Source: Planctomycetota bacterium (GTDB lineage: Bacteria > Planctomycetota > Planctomycetia > Pirellulales > Thermoguttaceae). Taken from it: a stretch of 16,896 nt of DNA. Position numbers and translations under genes: made by a program. Where the stretch lies: the NCBI GenBank assembly GCA_021784975.1, contig JAJYGU010000035.1, forward strand, positions 1 to 16,896. The letters run 5' to 3'. The notes below the pieces were generated by a model. The model had not been told where the DNA came from. It searched no databases and saw only the letters and a list, made by a program, of their open reading frames with translations. Below are positions 7,274 through 16,419 of this stretch, piece by piece (the stretch's first letter is position 1; every line of letters starts with the position of its first letter).

Positions 7274-7328
7274 TTTTCGCGGCGAGTGGTGCGGCTTCTC
7301 GAGGGCAAGTCCTTCTCCGCCGCGAAAA
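7274..7328 (-). promoter_or_regulatory. Perfect 11-bp inverted repeat in the thiamin-gene leader
   Basis: TTTTCGCGGCG at 7274-7284 and CGCCGCGAAAA at 7318-7328 pair perfectly around a 33-base loop, ending 37 bases upstream of the ATG at 7237. It would form a large stem-loop in the mRNA leader. The conserved TPP-riboswitch core (CUGAGA and the ACCUGAUCUGG-type segment) is not seen, so a known thiamin riboswitch is not supported. Confidence 0.4.
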
Positions 7329-7359
7329 CTGGTACAGTCCCCTGCAAATTCGATACGGT

Positions 7360-7376
7360 GGGGGAGGCTCTCCCCC
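7360..7376. other. GC-rich 7-bp hairpin in the same leader
   Basis: GGGGGAG (7360-7366) and CTCCCCC (7370-7376) form a perfect stem with a 3-base loop, upstream of the 7274-7328 repeat. Without a U-run on either strand its role, attenuation or structure, is open. Confidence 0.4.
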
Positions 7377-7414
7377 CGCTGCCAGCCGTTTCCTTCCGGC
7401 GACCGACTCATCCA

Positions 7415-7442
7415 ATGTTATCGGGCAGGATCATCTTTGCAA
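7415..7442 (-). promoter_or_regulatory. Candidate promoter of the thiamin fusion gene
   Basis: On the minus strand TTGCAA (7442-7437), a 16-base gap and TAACAT (7420-7415) give a moderate sigma-70-like match (4 of 6 in each box). The transcript would begin near 7408 and carry a leader of about 170 bases with both hairpins. That would exclude the upstream ATG at 7411. Confidence 0.35.
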
Positions 7443-7472
7443 CCCTTGCTTCGGATGGCGTGGTTTGTTGCC

Positions 7473-7501
7473 TTGATTCAGGGGGGTTTGAGAGTTACAA
7501 T
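7473..7501 (+). promoter_or_regulatory. Sigma-70-like promoter upstream of the membrane/TPR gene and clpC
   Basis: TTGATT (7473-7478), a 17-base spacer and TACAAT (7496-7501) are a good match to the vegetative consensus. Transcription would begin near 7508, giving a leader of about 45 bases before the ATG at 7554. It is divergent from the thiamin-gene promoter about 30 bases away. Confidence 0.55.
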
Positions 7502-7553
7502 TCCGTGGCTGAATGAGGAGTAAGGTCCACACAGGTCTGGAGGGAGCCGGGCA

Positions 7554-8135
7554 ATGCGTCGAGTGCCATGGGCCTTTTACCTGTGGCCCGGACTCCCTCA
7601 GCTTTGGCTGTACGGTAGTTGGGCAGGACTTTTCCTGGCCCTTGTGTCGGCCGCCGTTCTGGACCTATTATTACTGAGTAGCTTTGGCTGGAGTGAACTC
7701 ATTGCCGATAACCTTCGTACCCCAGTATGGATGAGCGGAGGGGCCGGCTGGCTTACGGTGGTCGGACTGTCGGTCGTACACTGCCGGTGGTGGCGGGCAC
7801 GTTCAGCCACCTCGGAGAGAGATGGGTTCGCGGCGGCAATTAATCATTATTTAAGAGGCGACTATTTCCAGGCGGAACGCCTGTTGGAGCGGTTGTTGCG
7901 GGCCAATGCCCGCGACCTCGAAGCCCGGCTGATGTTGGCTACTCTGATGCGACATAGCAACCGAATCGAGGAAGCTGGCCGACAATTGGAGACCTTGAGA
8001 CGCTTCGAAGCCGCCGCTCGGTGGGTGGTGGAAATCGAACAGGAACAAGAACTATTGGCCGATGCCCAAGCCAGGCTTGCGTCGGCCGGGCCAAGGGATG
8101 AGGGACAAGCTGCCAAGGCTGCCCCGGCGGCCTGA
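7554..8135 (+). CDS. Small membrane protein with TPR-like helices
   Basis: 193 residues. Two membrane segments are visible near the start: about residues 12-43 (LWLYGSWAGLFLALVSAAVLDLL as part) and about 58-75 (GWLTVVGLSVV), followed by a basic stop-transfer CRWWRAR. Residues about 88-165 form amphipathic helices of TPR type (AINHYLRGDYFQAERLLERLL, then DLEARLMLATLMRHSNRIEEA), and the Ala-rich tail is probably unstructured. It would present a TPR scaffold on one face of the inner membrane. GGAGGG lies about 9 bases before the ATG, which supports this start. clpC follows after 85 bases in the same direction, so the two may be cotranscribed and functionally linked, for instance in proteolysis at the membrane; that is inference. 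Confidence 0.7.
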   Translation: MRRVPWAFYLWPGLPQLWLYGSWAGLFLALVSAAVLDLLLLSSFGWSELIADNLRTPVWMSGGAGWLTVVGLSVVHCRWWRARSATSERDGFAAAINHYLRGDYFQAERLLERLLRANARDLEARLMLATLMRHSNRIEEAGRQLETLRRFEAAARWVVEIEQEQELLADAQARLASAGPRDEGQAAKAAPAA

Positions 8136-8146
8136 GTGGCGAGCCT

Positions 8147-8166
8147 CCCTCAGCGGCGGTTGAGGG
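8147..8166 (+). other. Stem-loop between the membrane gene and clpC
   Basis: CCCTCA (8147-8152) and TGAGGG (8161-8166) pair around an 8-base loop; a short T-run (ATTTTTG) appears only about 15 bases later. It is a weak terminator or attenuator candidate. A second small palindrome (GGACG-CTA-CGTCC, 8194-8206) sits just before the clpC ribosome binding site. No CtsR or CIRCE-type operator is seen. Confidence 0.3.
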
Positions 8167-8220
8167 CCGGCAAGAGCAATCATTTTTGATACCGGACGCT
8201 ACGTCCTACGGAGACCTGCA

Positions 8221-10761
<2,541 letters not shown>

Positions 10762-10793
10762 CGGGCTGACATACCTGCCAGCATCACCACCAG

Positions 10794-10818
10794 GCCCTCC
10801 GTCGCATGACGGGAGGGC
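10794..10818 (+). terminator. Stem-loop after clpC
   Basis: GCCCTCCGTC (10794-10803) pairs with GACGGGAGGGC (10808-10818) with one bulged G and a GCAT loop, starting 33 bases after the clpC stop. It is stable and well placed for a transcript end, but has no U-run. Confidence 0.45.
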
Positions 10819-10854
10819 GGGCCGAATACCGCTGGCGCGGAATGGGTCGTGAAC

Positions 10855-10878
10855 GACCCCTTCGAATTCGAAAAGGTC
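10855..10878. promoter_or_regulatory. 24-bp imperfect palindrome
   Basis: The half-sites GACCCCTTCGAA and TTCGAAAAGGTC match at 10 of 12 positions and meet at the central GAATTC. It lies in the spacer between clpC and the GTPase gene, about 90 bases upstream of a candidate promoter. It could be a dimeric repressor site; no regulator is identified. Confidence 0.25.
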
Positions 10879-10963
10879 CGCCGCACTTTCATCGCATACA
10901 GACTGTGCCCCGCCCCCCTGCTGCATCGTTCGCGCTGCTGCGGTTTCTTCGACTCGACGGCTT

Positions 10964-10972
10964 TGCTACACT
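10964..10972 (+). promoter_or_regulatory. Candidate extended -10 promoter for the GTPase gene
   Basis: TGCTACACT fits the TGn-TANNNT extended -10 form. The sequence 17 bases upstream (TTTCTT) is a poor -35. The transcript would begin near 10979, about 60 bases before the ATG at 11038. Confidence 0.35.
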
Positions 10973-11037
10973 GAGTGAGGTCGCGCCGCATCAGGAGGCG
11001 AGTTCATTCCGTTCCGGGTCTGTTCCAGGGTTGCGCC

Positions 11038-12168
11038 ATGCCCACCTCGTCGCACGAAGAGGCGCGTCGCCTGATCCAACTCACTCCCCCGGGGCGCGGG
11101 GCGATTGCCACTGTGCGTGTGGAAGGGCCGGCGGCCGTCGAGGCGGTGGGACGGCATTTTCGCGCGGGCAATGGGCGGCGACTGTCCACTTTGCCCGCCG
11201 ATCGGCTGGTGATCGGCCAGTTTGGCGGCAAAGATGGTGAACCAGGCGAGGAAGTGGTGGTTCGCCGCTGCGCCGACGGCGCGGTCGAGGTCCACTGCCA
11301 CGGCGGACGTGCCGCCATCGGGCGGATCGAGGAATTGCTGGCCGCCATCGGCTTTCAGACGGTCCCCTGGCGAGATTGGGCGGCCGATTCTTGCGGCGAC
11401 CCATTCGCAGCCGAGGCCTTGGTTGGCCTGGCCGACGCTTGTACCGAACGCACCGCCGCAATCCTCCTAGACCAGTATCACGGGGCCCTTCGCCGTGCGC
11501 TCGACGAGATACAAGAGGCGGCGGCCGGCGGCCGCCGCGGCGTCGCGCGGCGGCAGATCGACGTGTTGCTGGGTCGCGCCGAGCTTGGTCGGCACCTGGT
11601 GCAGCCGTGGCGGGTGGTGTTCGGGGGACCGGCCAACGTGGGCAAGAGCACTCTCATCAATGCCCTGTTGGGCTACGGGCGGTTGATCGTGCATCCCGCG
11701 CCCGGCACTACCCGCGACGCGGTCACGGCCCTCACCGCCATCGACGGCTGGCCGGTCGAGTTGTGCGACACGGCCGGACTGCGGGCGGAGGCGGCGCCAC
11801 GCTCCGACGATCCGCTTGGCCCTGTCGAGGCCCAGGGAATACGCCTTGCCCAACAACGGCTGGCGGAGGCCGACCTGGCGGTGCTGGTCTTCGATCAGAG
11901 CGTAGCGTGGTCCAACAATGAGGAACGCTTGTGGCGTCAATGGCCAGGCGCGGCGGTGGTTCACAACAAGGCCGACTTGCCACCGGCGCCGGGCCCGCGG
12001 CCTGCCGGAGCGCGGGTTAGCGCCCTCGAAGGGCAGGGGCTGAGCGCTCTGCTTGGATTGATATCGAGCCGGCTGGTGCCGAATCCGCCGCCGCCGGGGG
12101 CGGGCGTGCCGATCAGCGAACAGCAGTTGCAGACGATCAGGGATCAGGGATTAGGGATTCGGGATTAG
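11038..12168 (+). CDS. Short, divergent MnmE/TrmE-like GTPase
   Basis: 376 residues from the ATG at 11038; an upstream GTG at 10975 would add 21 basic residues without homology. Residues about 12-108 resemble the TrmE N-domain (TPPGRGAIATVRVEGP, VEVHCHGG). The G domain is complete: P-loop GPANVGKST (198-205) including the Asn typical of K+-dependent MnmE, switch Thr in PGTTRD, DTAG (244-247), NKAD (310-313) and SAL (328-330). Missing compared with canonical MnmE of about 450 residues are the PGEFTKRAFLNGK segment and the C-terminal helices with the CxGK motif, whose Cys is needed for wobble-uridine modification. It may therefore not be the tRNA enzyme. The last codons lie in a 7-bp repeat and the stop is inside its fifth unit. 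G-domain assignment is firm; role is not. Confidence 0.8.
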   Translation: MPTSSHEEARRLIQLTPPGRGAIATVRVEGPAAVEAVGRHFRAGNGRRLSTLPADRLVIGQFGGKDGEPGEEVVVRRCADGAVEVHCHGGRAAIGRIEELLAAIGFQTVPWRDWAADSCGDPFAAEALVGLADACTERTAAILLDQYHGALRRALDEIQEAAAGGRRGVARRQIDVLLGRAELGRHLVQPWRVVFGGPANVGKSTLINALLGYGRLIVHPAPGTTRDAVTALTAIDGWPVELCDTAGLRAEAAPRSDDPLGPVEAQGIRLAQQRLAEADLAVLVFDQSVAWSNNEERLWRQWPGAAVVHNKADLPPAPGPRPAGARVSALEGQGLSALLGLISSRLVPNPPPPGAGVPISEQQLQTIRDQGLGIRD

Positions 12169-12176
12169 GGATTGGG
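12135..12176. repeat. Six-unit 7-bp minisatellite (GATYAGG type)
   Basis: Units GATCAGG, GATCAGG, GATTAGG, GATTCGG, GATTAGG and GATTGGG run head to tail and are followed by GAAC. The first four and a half encode the end of the GTPase. Related copies (TCAGGGATCAG) lie at 5289 and 5424. Confidence 0.8.
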
Positions 12177-12512
12177 GAACATTTTTCATTGGGCACTTTT
12201 CATTTTGCATATTTCATTTTGCATATTTCATTTTGCATATTTCATTTTGCAGTCCCACGCCACGTCCTTTCCGGCTGCGGCTCCATGAATGATCCATGCC
12301 GCGACGCCAATGTCGCATGCTCTCTAGTCGCCCCAACTTACCAAGCACCGCCCGTATTCCGCTCGTTTGCGCGTCAACCGCCCGAGAAATTTGGAAAAAC
12401 TGCGCATTTCCGTCTGGACGCGCCTCCCCACCGATAGGTACATTCCCGCCTCTTCAACTAGTCTCTGCCGGTACTTGTCGTTGGCCAGGGGACGTTCAAG
12501 GAGGAACGTGCG
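12169..12512. other. Spacer between the GTPase and TPR genes
   Basis: It begins with the end of the heptamer tract and the 14-bp repeats (to 12251). From 12252 to 12497 no gene, hairpin or convincing promoter is seen. It ends with a strong Shine-Dalgarno, AAGGAGG at 12498-12504, 8 bases before the next ATG. Confidence 0.6.
12198..12251. repeat. Tandem 14-bp AT-rich repeat (TTTCATTTTGCATA)
   Basis: Three full units begin at 12198, 12212 and 12226, and a 12-base fourth begins at 12240; the copies are identical. A degenerate copy precedes them (from about 12184). The same phrase follows the heptamers at 5455. Identical units suggest recent slippage or unequal exchange. Confidence 0.85.
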
Positions 12513-14423
12513 ATGCAATCTGCACTCGCTCGCGGCATTGGGCTCACCGTCTTTTCGCTGCTGGCCGTTGGTCCGTGGGCTGTCGTTTGGGCGGCAAGTG
12601 GGCCGGCCACCCAGACCAATCCGACCAAGCCCCAGACGGCCACCGCCGCCGAAGAGCCTTTGCAACCGATTCCCGAATCCGCGGGCGGCGATTCGTTCAC
12701 TGCTGGGCCGCCGCCCGACGGCAAGCCGGTAGCTGTCGAGGCAGCCAGCTTCAAGGGGGTGATTCCCGGCGTCTCCACCCAATCCGAAGTCGAAAAGGCC
12801 TGGGGGACGCCCACGAAGATCGCCAAGCAGGCCGACGGGCTGATTCAGCTCTACTCCGTGGCGCCCTTTAAGCACGTCGAAGTGCGCTATGGCGCAGATC
12901 ACAAGGCCGCCTCGATTGTGATCCGGTTCGAAAAGGCCTACCCCCTGTCGGCGGTCGTCAAACAACTGGCGCTGACGCCAATCCGTCCGGTGTTAGTCTC
13001 CAGCGACTTGGGCGAGCCGCTGGGGCTATCCTATCCTGAACGCGGCGTGCTGCTGGCCTTTGAACCGGGCAAGCCAGCCAACAAGCCGTCAATGAAAGTG
13101 AACCAGATCGTTTTGGATCCGATTGCCGCCGAGCCGTTTTTGCTGCGGGCCGAAAACACGCTCGCCCGCCAGCCGCAATCCAGCCGCCGCGACTTGGAGC
13201 AAGCCTTGTCGCTAGAGCATGACAATGCTCGAGGGCAATGGCTTTACAGCCGCGCGTTGTTGGCGGCGGAAGACTACGCGAAAGCCTTGCAGGCCGCCAG
13301 CGAAGCCGAGCGACTGGAGCCGGGCAATGCCCACTATCGCATCACCCGCGCCCAAGTCCTCGGCCAGTTGGGTCAGTTAGCCGAGGGCCTGCAAGAGGCA
13401 CAGAAGGCGGCGGAACTGGCGGAAAAGCAGCCGCACCTAAAGGCCCGCGCGCTCTGTTTGCAGGGGGACCTGTTGGCCTCGGGCCCGAAACCAGACTATC
13501 GTAAGGCCCTTCAGTTGCACACCCAGGCCATCCAGGAGGCCGACCCGCTCAGCAGCGATCCGCATCCGGCCGTCCGGCTGGCCGCCAAGGAGGTGATCAT
13601 TGACGGGCACCTGGGCGCGGCCCACGACATCGCCTGGGGCAACTGGAAGGAGAAAGACACGGCGGTGCCCCGCTGGCTGGAGCGGGCCGCCGCCGTGGCC
13701 GACGATCTGGTCAACAACGAAGGGGGCAGCGAAGAGCAGCGTTTCCGCGTCTATGCCCGGATCCTGGCGGCCGACGTCGGCATGCATGGCGGCATGGACC
13801 CGGCCGAGCCGGTCAAGCAACTCATGCTCTCCGGGGAAAAACTGATCGCCTCGACCAACGACCCCGTGCAAAAGGCCCATTATCAGTGGGACCTGGGGAT
13901 CGCACTCTACGACGCCTTGCAGGTCTCGCAGGCGCGGTCTCAACTCGATGAAGCGTTGAAGTACGGCGAGGACGCCGTGGCCCACCTGGAAAAAGGCGGC
14001 GACAGGGCCTCGGCCCCGGCCAACGCCTTCCTGCTGGGCCGGCTCTATTTCCGCCTGGGCGCCCTGCACGCCGCCCGCGATCACGACCACCAGGCGGCGG
14101 TCACCTGGTTCGACAAGGCCCTCCCGCGACTGGACTCCTCATCCGGCCAGCCGGCCAACGCCGACGCCGGACGCCACGGCCAGATGCTGGTCAGCATGGC
14201 GGTCTCCTATTGGCAGGTCGGCCAGCGCGACAAAGCCGTGGCCTTGAGCCAGAAGGGCATCACCATGATGGAGCAGGCGGTCCAAGCCGGCAAACTGGAC
14301 AGCAGTTCGCTGGTGGTCCCCTACCGGAACCTATCGACCATGCACCGTCAACTCGGGGCCAACGACCAGGCCGATCGCTTTCAGGAAATGGCCAATCGGG
14401 TAAAGGCCGAGAAAGCGAAATAA
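12513..14423 (+). CDS. Secreted TPR-repeat protein
   Basis: 636 residues with strong AAGGAGG 8 bases before the ATG. A signal peptide spans about residues 1-28 (hydrophobic GLTVFSLLAVGPWAVVWA). A Pro/Thr/Ala-rich linker (30-78) follows. Residues about 80-150 (GVIPGVSTQSEVEKAWGTP and on) recall the small SmpA/BamE-like motif, in which a Gly-x-Ser turn is followed by a WGxP; this is a weak resemblance. The rest is helical with TPR-type units, clearest at about 205-330 (QWLYSRALLAAEDYAKALQA; HYRITRAQVLGQLGQLAEGL) and again about 445-630 (FLLGRLYFRLGALHAA; SVAYWQ-like, RDKAVALSQKGI). It probably acts as an envelope protein-binding scaffold. The secretin-core gene follows after 63 bases in the same direction, which suggests a shared role. 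Confidence 0.75.
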   Translation: MQSALARGIGLTVFSLLAVGPWAVVWAASGPATQTNPTKPQTATAAEEPLQPIPESAGGDSFTAGPPPDGKPVAVEAASFKGVIPGVSTQSEVEKAWGTPTKIAKQADGLIQLYSVAPFKHVEVRYGADHKAASIVIRFEKAYPLSAVVKQLALTPIRPVLVSSDLGEPLGLSYPERGVLLAFEPGKPANKPSMKVNQIVLDPIAAEPFLLRAENTLARQPQSSRRDLEQALSLEHDNARGQWLYSRALLAAEDYAKALQAASEAERLEPGNAHYRITRAQVLGQLGQLAEGLQEAQKAAELAEKQPHLKARALCLQGDLLASGPKPDYRKALQLHTQAIQEADPLSSDPHPAVRLAAKEVIIDGHLGAAHDIAWGNWKEKDTAVPRWLERAAAVADDLVNNEGGSEEQRFRVYARILAADVGMHGGMDPAEPVKQLMLSGEKLIASTNDPVQKAHYQWDLGIALYDALQVSQARSQLDEALKYGEDAVAHLEKGGDRASAPANAFLLGRLYFRLGALHAARDHDHQAAVTWFDKALPRLDSSSGQPANADAGRHGQMLVSMAVSYWQVGQRDKAVALSQKGITMMEQAVQAGKLDSSSLVVPYRNLSTMHRQLGANDQADRFQEMANRVKAEKAK

Positions 14424-14443
14424 TCGGTGTTGCTGTCTGATGT

Positions 14444-14477
14444 CCCCTCTCCCTCCGGGAGAGGGTTGGGGTGAGGG
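14444..14477. repeat. REP-like hairpin repeat upstream of the secretin gene
   Basis: CCCTCTCCC (14445-14453) and GGGAGAGGG (14457-14465) form a perfect 9-bp stem with a TCC loop, followed by TTGGGGTGAGGG (14466-14477). This hairpin plus TTGGGGTGAGGG tail is a recognisable dispersed repeat of many bacterial genomes. Its GAGGG end is 9 bases before the ATG at 14487, the place of a Shine-Dalgarno. Confidence 0.65.
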
Positions 14478-14486
14478 CGAGCAGCG

Positions 14487-15410
14487 ATGAAATATTCCTT
14501 GCCGATGTGCACGTTGCTGGCGCTGCTGATCTCCCCCTCCGCCACGCGCGCCCAGCCGCCGGCCGCCAAGCCCGCGGTTCTTGTAGACTGCGAAGTCGTC
14601 CAGCTACCGCTGACCAAACTGCGGCAATTGGGCGTCGACTTGACGACCCTTGGTTACGATCGCAAGGCGCTAACCGATGTCGTTCACGGACGTTTTCCGG
14701 GGTATCAGGCCATCGACGCTGAAAGGGCCCGCCTACTCCTCGACAAGCTTGGCAAAGAAAATCAACTCAAGGTGCTCATGTCGCCGCGTCTCACGGTGTT
14801 GGATGGTGAAACGGCGACCGTGCACATCGGAGGGAGCACAGCCCATCCCGCAAACAAAGAGGGCGGCCCGCCAACGGAACACGCTGGCGCGGCAACTCCC
14901 GTTTCACAGCTCGGCACGCTGCTGACGGTCACGCCGAGAGTGCTGAACGCCCAGGAGGTACGTCTGGTGATTCTCCTCCGACACGACGAGCCGGGCCTTG
15001 CCCAGGACATGCCCGCTGGCAACGACGGCGCCCGCGTCCCTCCGATACAGACGACCGAGATGCGCACCAATCTGCAACTGCGGAGCGGCGAAACGGTCGT
15101 GCTTGCCGGGCAGATCGAGAGTCAATCGTTGGCAGTAAGCACAGGAATACCTTGGCTTAGCGAGATCCCCTATGTCGGCGCGTCGTTCAGGCAGGTGAAA
15201 TGGGAACCGAACCGACTGCAGGCGTTCCTCCTTGTGCGGGCCGACATCGTGCCGCCAGGCGCCAAACTACCCGCATGCAACCGCCTGGTCAAGAGTCTCT
15301 CCGAGCCGCAGGTCTTGGCCGATGATGAACCGGCGGCTGTGCAACCGGTTCGTTATGATGCCCCGCCGACGATCGTGCCCGCATCCGCCGATCACTTCAT
15401 TCGCCGCTAG
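14487..15410 (+). CDS. Short secretin-core (type II/III secretion-like) protein
   Basis: 307 residues with a signal peptide (MKYSLPMCTLLALLISPSATRA). The opening strand VLVDCEVVQLPLTKLRQLGVDL resembles the start of the secretin module. Further hallmarks are VLMSPRLTVLDGETATVHIGG (about 95-116, first half shown by SPRLTVLDG), SGETVVLAGQ (about 200-209) and IPWLSEIPYVGASFR (about 220-236), the latter matching the conserved VPxLGxIPxxGxLF signature. The N0/N1 ring domains of full secretins are missing, so it is far shorter than PulD or PilQ. It may form or assist an outer-membrane pore, or be a soluble relative. The C-terminal 60 residues are unassigned. It follows the TPR gene in the same direction; no other secretion genes are visible. 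Confidence 0.75.
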   Translation: MKYSLPMCTLLALLISPSATRAQPPAAKPAVLVDCEVVQLPLTKLRQLGVDLTTLGYDRKALTDVVHGRFPGYQAIDAERARLLLDKLGKENQLKVLMSPRLTVLDGETATVHIGGSTAHPANKEGGPPTEHAGAATPVSQLGTLLTVTPRVLNAQEVRLVILLRHDEPGLAQDMPAGNDGARVPPIQTTEMRTNLQLRSGETVVLAGQIESQSLAVSTGIPWLSEIPYVGASFRQVKWEPNRLQAFLLVRADIVPPGAKLPACNRLVKSLSEPQVLADDEPAAVQPVRYDAPPTIVPASADHFIRR

Positions 15411-15786
15411 CCCTAGACCAGCGAACGTTTGCAGGAGGGTCTTCGGAACGTGGATGACATCGCCGACGTAGTAGGTAAATCTACCGGTTTTTGTCTTGTC
15501 ACCTGCCGCCAAATAGCCGAATAAGAAGATATCGCGGTTGGCTGGCCCGCTCCAGGCGGCGGCGCCGCGAGCATTCACCAGACAATCCGTCAATTCCAGG
15601 GCAAGTCTTGCGGGATGGACGGATTGACGCCGCACGAGGGCACGGCAGTGGGCAGTCGGGCATTTCTGGGGACTCAGTCCCATTCTGCATCGCGCGTTCC
15701 GCATCATTGGCTTGGCCGACTGTGTTCTACCGTGGCCGGCAAGGGTACTGCTCCGTATTCGCGCAACTGCTACGGGAGCGAACCAT
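15411..15786. other. Spacer with possible decayed reverse-strand coding remnant
   Basis: No intact gene is convincing. On the minus strand, about 15400-15600, the open frame reads protein-like residues (NRDIFLFGYLAAGDKTKTG, then RFTYYVGDVIHVPKTLLQTF). The GDVIHVPK end recalls polysaccharide export (Wza/SLBB-like) proteins, but it has no plausible start and continues into the secretin gene. A small palindrome GGGAC-TCA-GTCCC is at 15670-15682. The remainder is unassigned. Confidence 0.3.
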
Positions 15787-16419
15787 ATGTCCAAGGGAAC
15801 CGCTACCGTCTACGTCATTGACGACGATCCCGGTGTCCTGGAATCGTTGACGCTGATGATCCAGGGCATGGGGCTGGACGTAAAACCCTACCCGTCCGCC
15901 GAGGCCTTCCTCGACGGATGCCAGGAGTCCCCCGACTCGGCCAGGTGCATGGTGCTGGACGTTTGCCTGCCGGGTCTGAGCGGCCTGGGCCTGTACCAGA
16001 TGCTGACGGCCGAGGGGAGAGGCATGCCGACCATTATGATCTCGGGTTGCGCCGACATTCCCACCGCCATCACCGCCATGCGGGCCGGCGCGGTGGATTT
16101 TCTGGAAAAGCCGGTCAGCGACCGGAGCCTCTGGGTCCGCATCCGGGAGGCCATTGACCAATGTGTTCGCCAACGGCGGGCAGCCGGCCGCAAGACCGAG
16201 TTGTCGCAACACGTCGGAAGACTCTCGACCCGTCAGCACGAGGTGCTCGATCTGCTGGTGGCCGGCCGGCGGCCCAAGCAGATTGCCCGACAGCTTGGCA
16301 TCGGCGAGAAGACGGTGGCCAAACATCGGGCGATCGTACTGGAAAAGATGCAGGTCGAGAGCGTGGTCGAGCTGGTTCGCCTGTTCGCCGATCCAGGCAC
16401 GGTGAATAATCCGCACTAG
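15787..16419 (+). CDS. FixJ/LuxR-type two-component response regulator (orphan)
   Basis: 210 residues from the ATG at 15787 (GGGAG about 8 bases upstream); an upstream TTG frame adds 25 residues of no clear value. Receiver domain, residues 5-125: acidic pocket Asp12-Asp14, phosphoacceptor Asp58 (VLDVCLPG), Ser86 (IMISG) and Lys108 (LEKPV). LuxR-type helix-turn-helix, residues about 143-200 (LSTRQHEVLDLLVAGRRPKQIA, first part LSTRQHEVLDLL), with the recognition helix near GEKTVAKHRA. Phosphorylation by a partner histidine kinase should enable DNA binding and transcription control. No kinase lies within the window, so it is an orphan here. It converges on the gas vesicle genes, and the two stop codons share CTAG; whether it controls them is unknown. 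Confidence 0.9.
   Translation: MSKGTATVYVIDDDPGVLESLTLMIQGMGLDVKPYPSAEAFLDGCQESPDSARCMVLDVCLPGLSGLGLYQMLTAEGRGMPTIMISGCADIPTAITAMRAGAVDFLEKPVSDRSLWVRIREAIDQCVRQRRAAGRKTELSQHVGRLSTRQHEVLDLLVAGRRPKQIARQLGIGEKTVAKHRAIVLEKMQVESVVELVRLFADPGTVNNPH

Noticed and set aside
7238..7411. N-terminal extension of the thiamin fusion from the ATG at 7411
   Set aside because: The extra 58 residues are Arg/Gly/Pro-rich without homology, overlap two hairpins and lie at the probable transcript start; the ATG at 7237 has a ribosome binding site and starts the Clp N-domain.
7238..7553. TPP riboswitch for the thiamin gene
   Set aside because: The CUGAGA element and the second conserved core were looked for on the minus strand and not found.
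8136..8220. CIRCE or CtsR operator at clpC
   Set aside because: Neither the TTAGCACTC-type inverted repeat nor the GGTCAAA direct heptads are present.
12189..12437. 82-codon plus-strand open frame over the 14-bp repeats
   Set aside because: Its first half is only the translated repeat (FHFAYFILHISF) and the rest is non-coding in character; there is no ribosome binding site.
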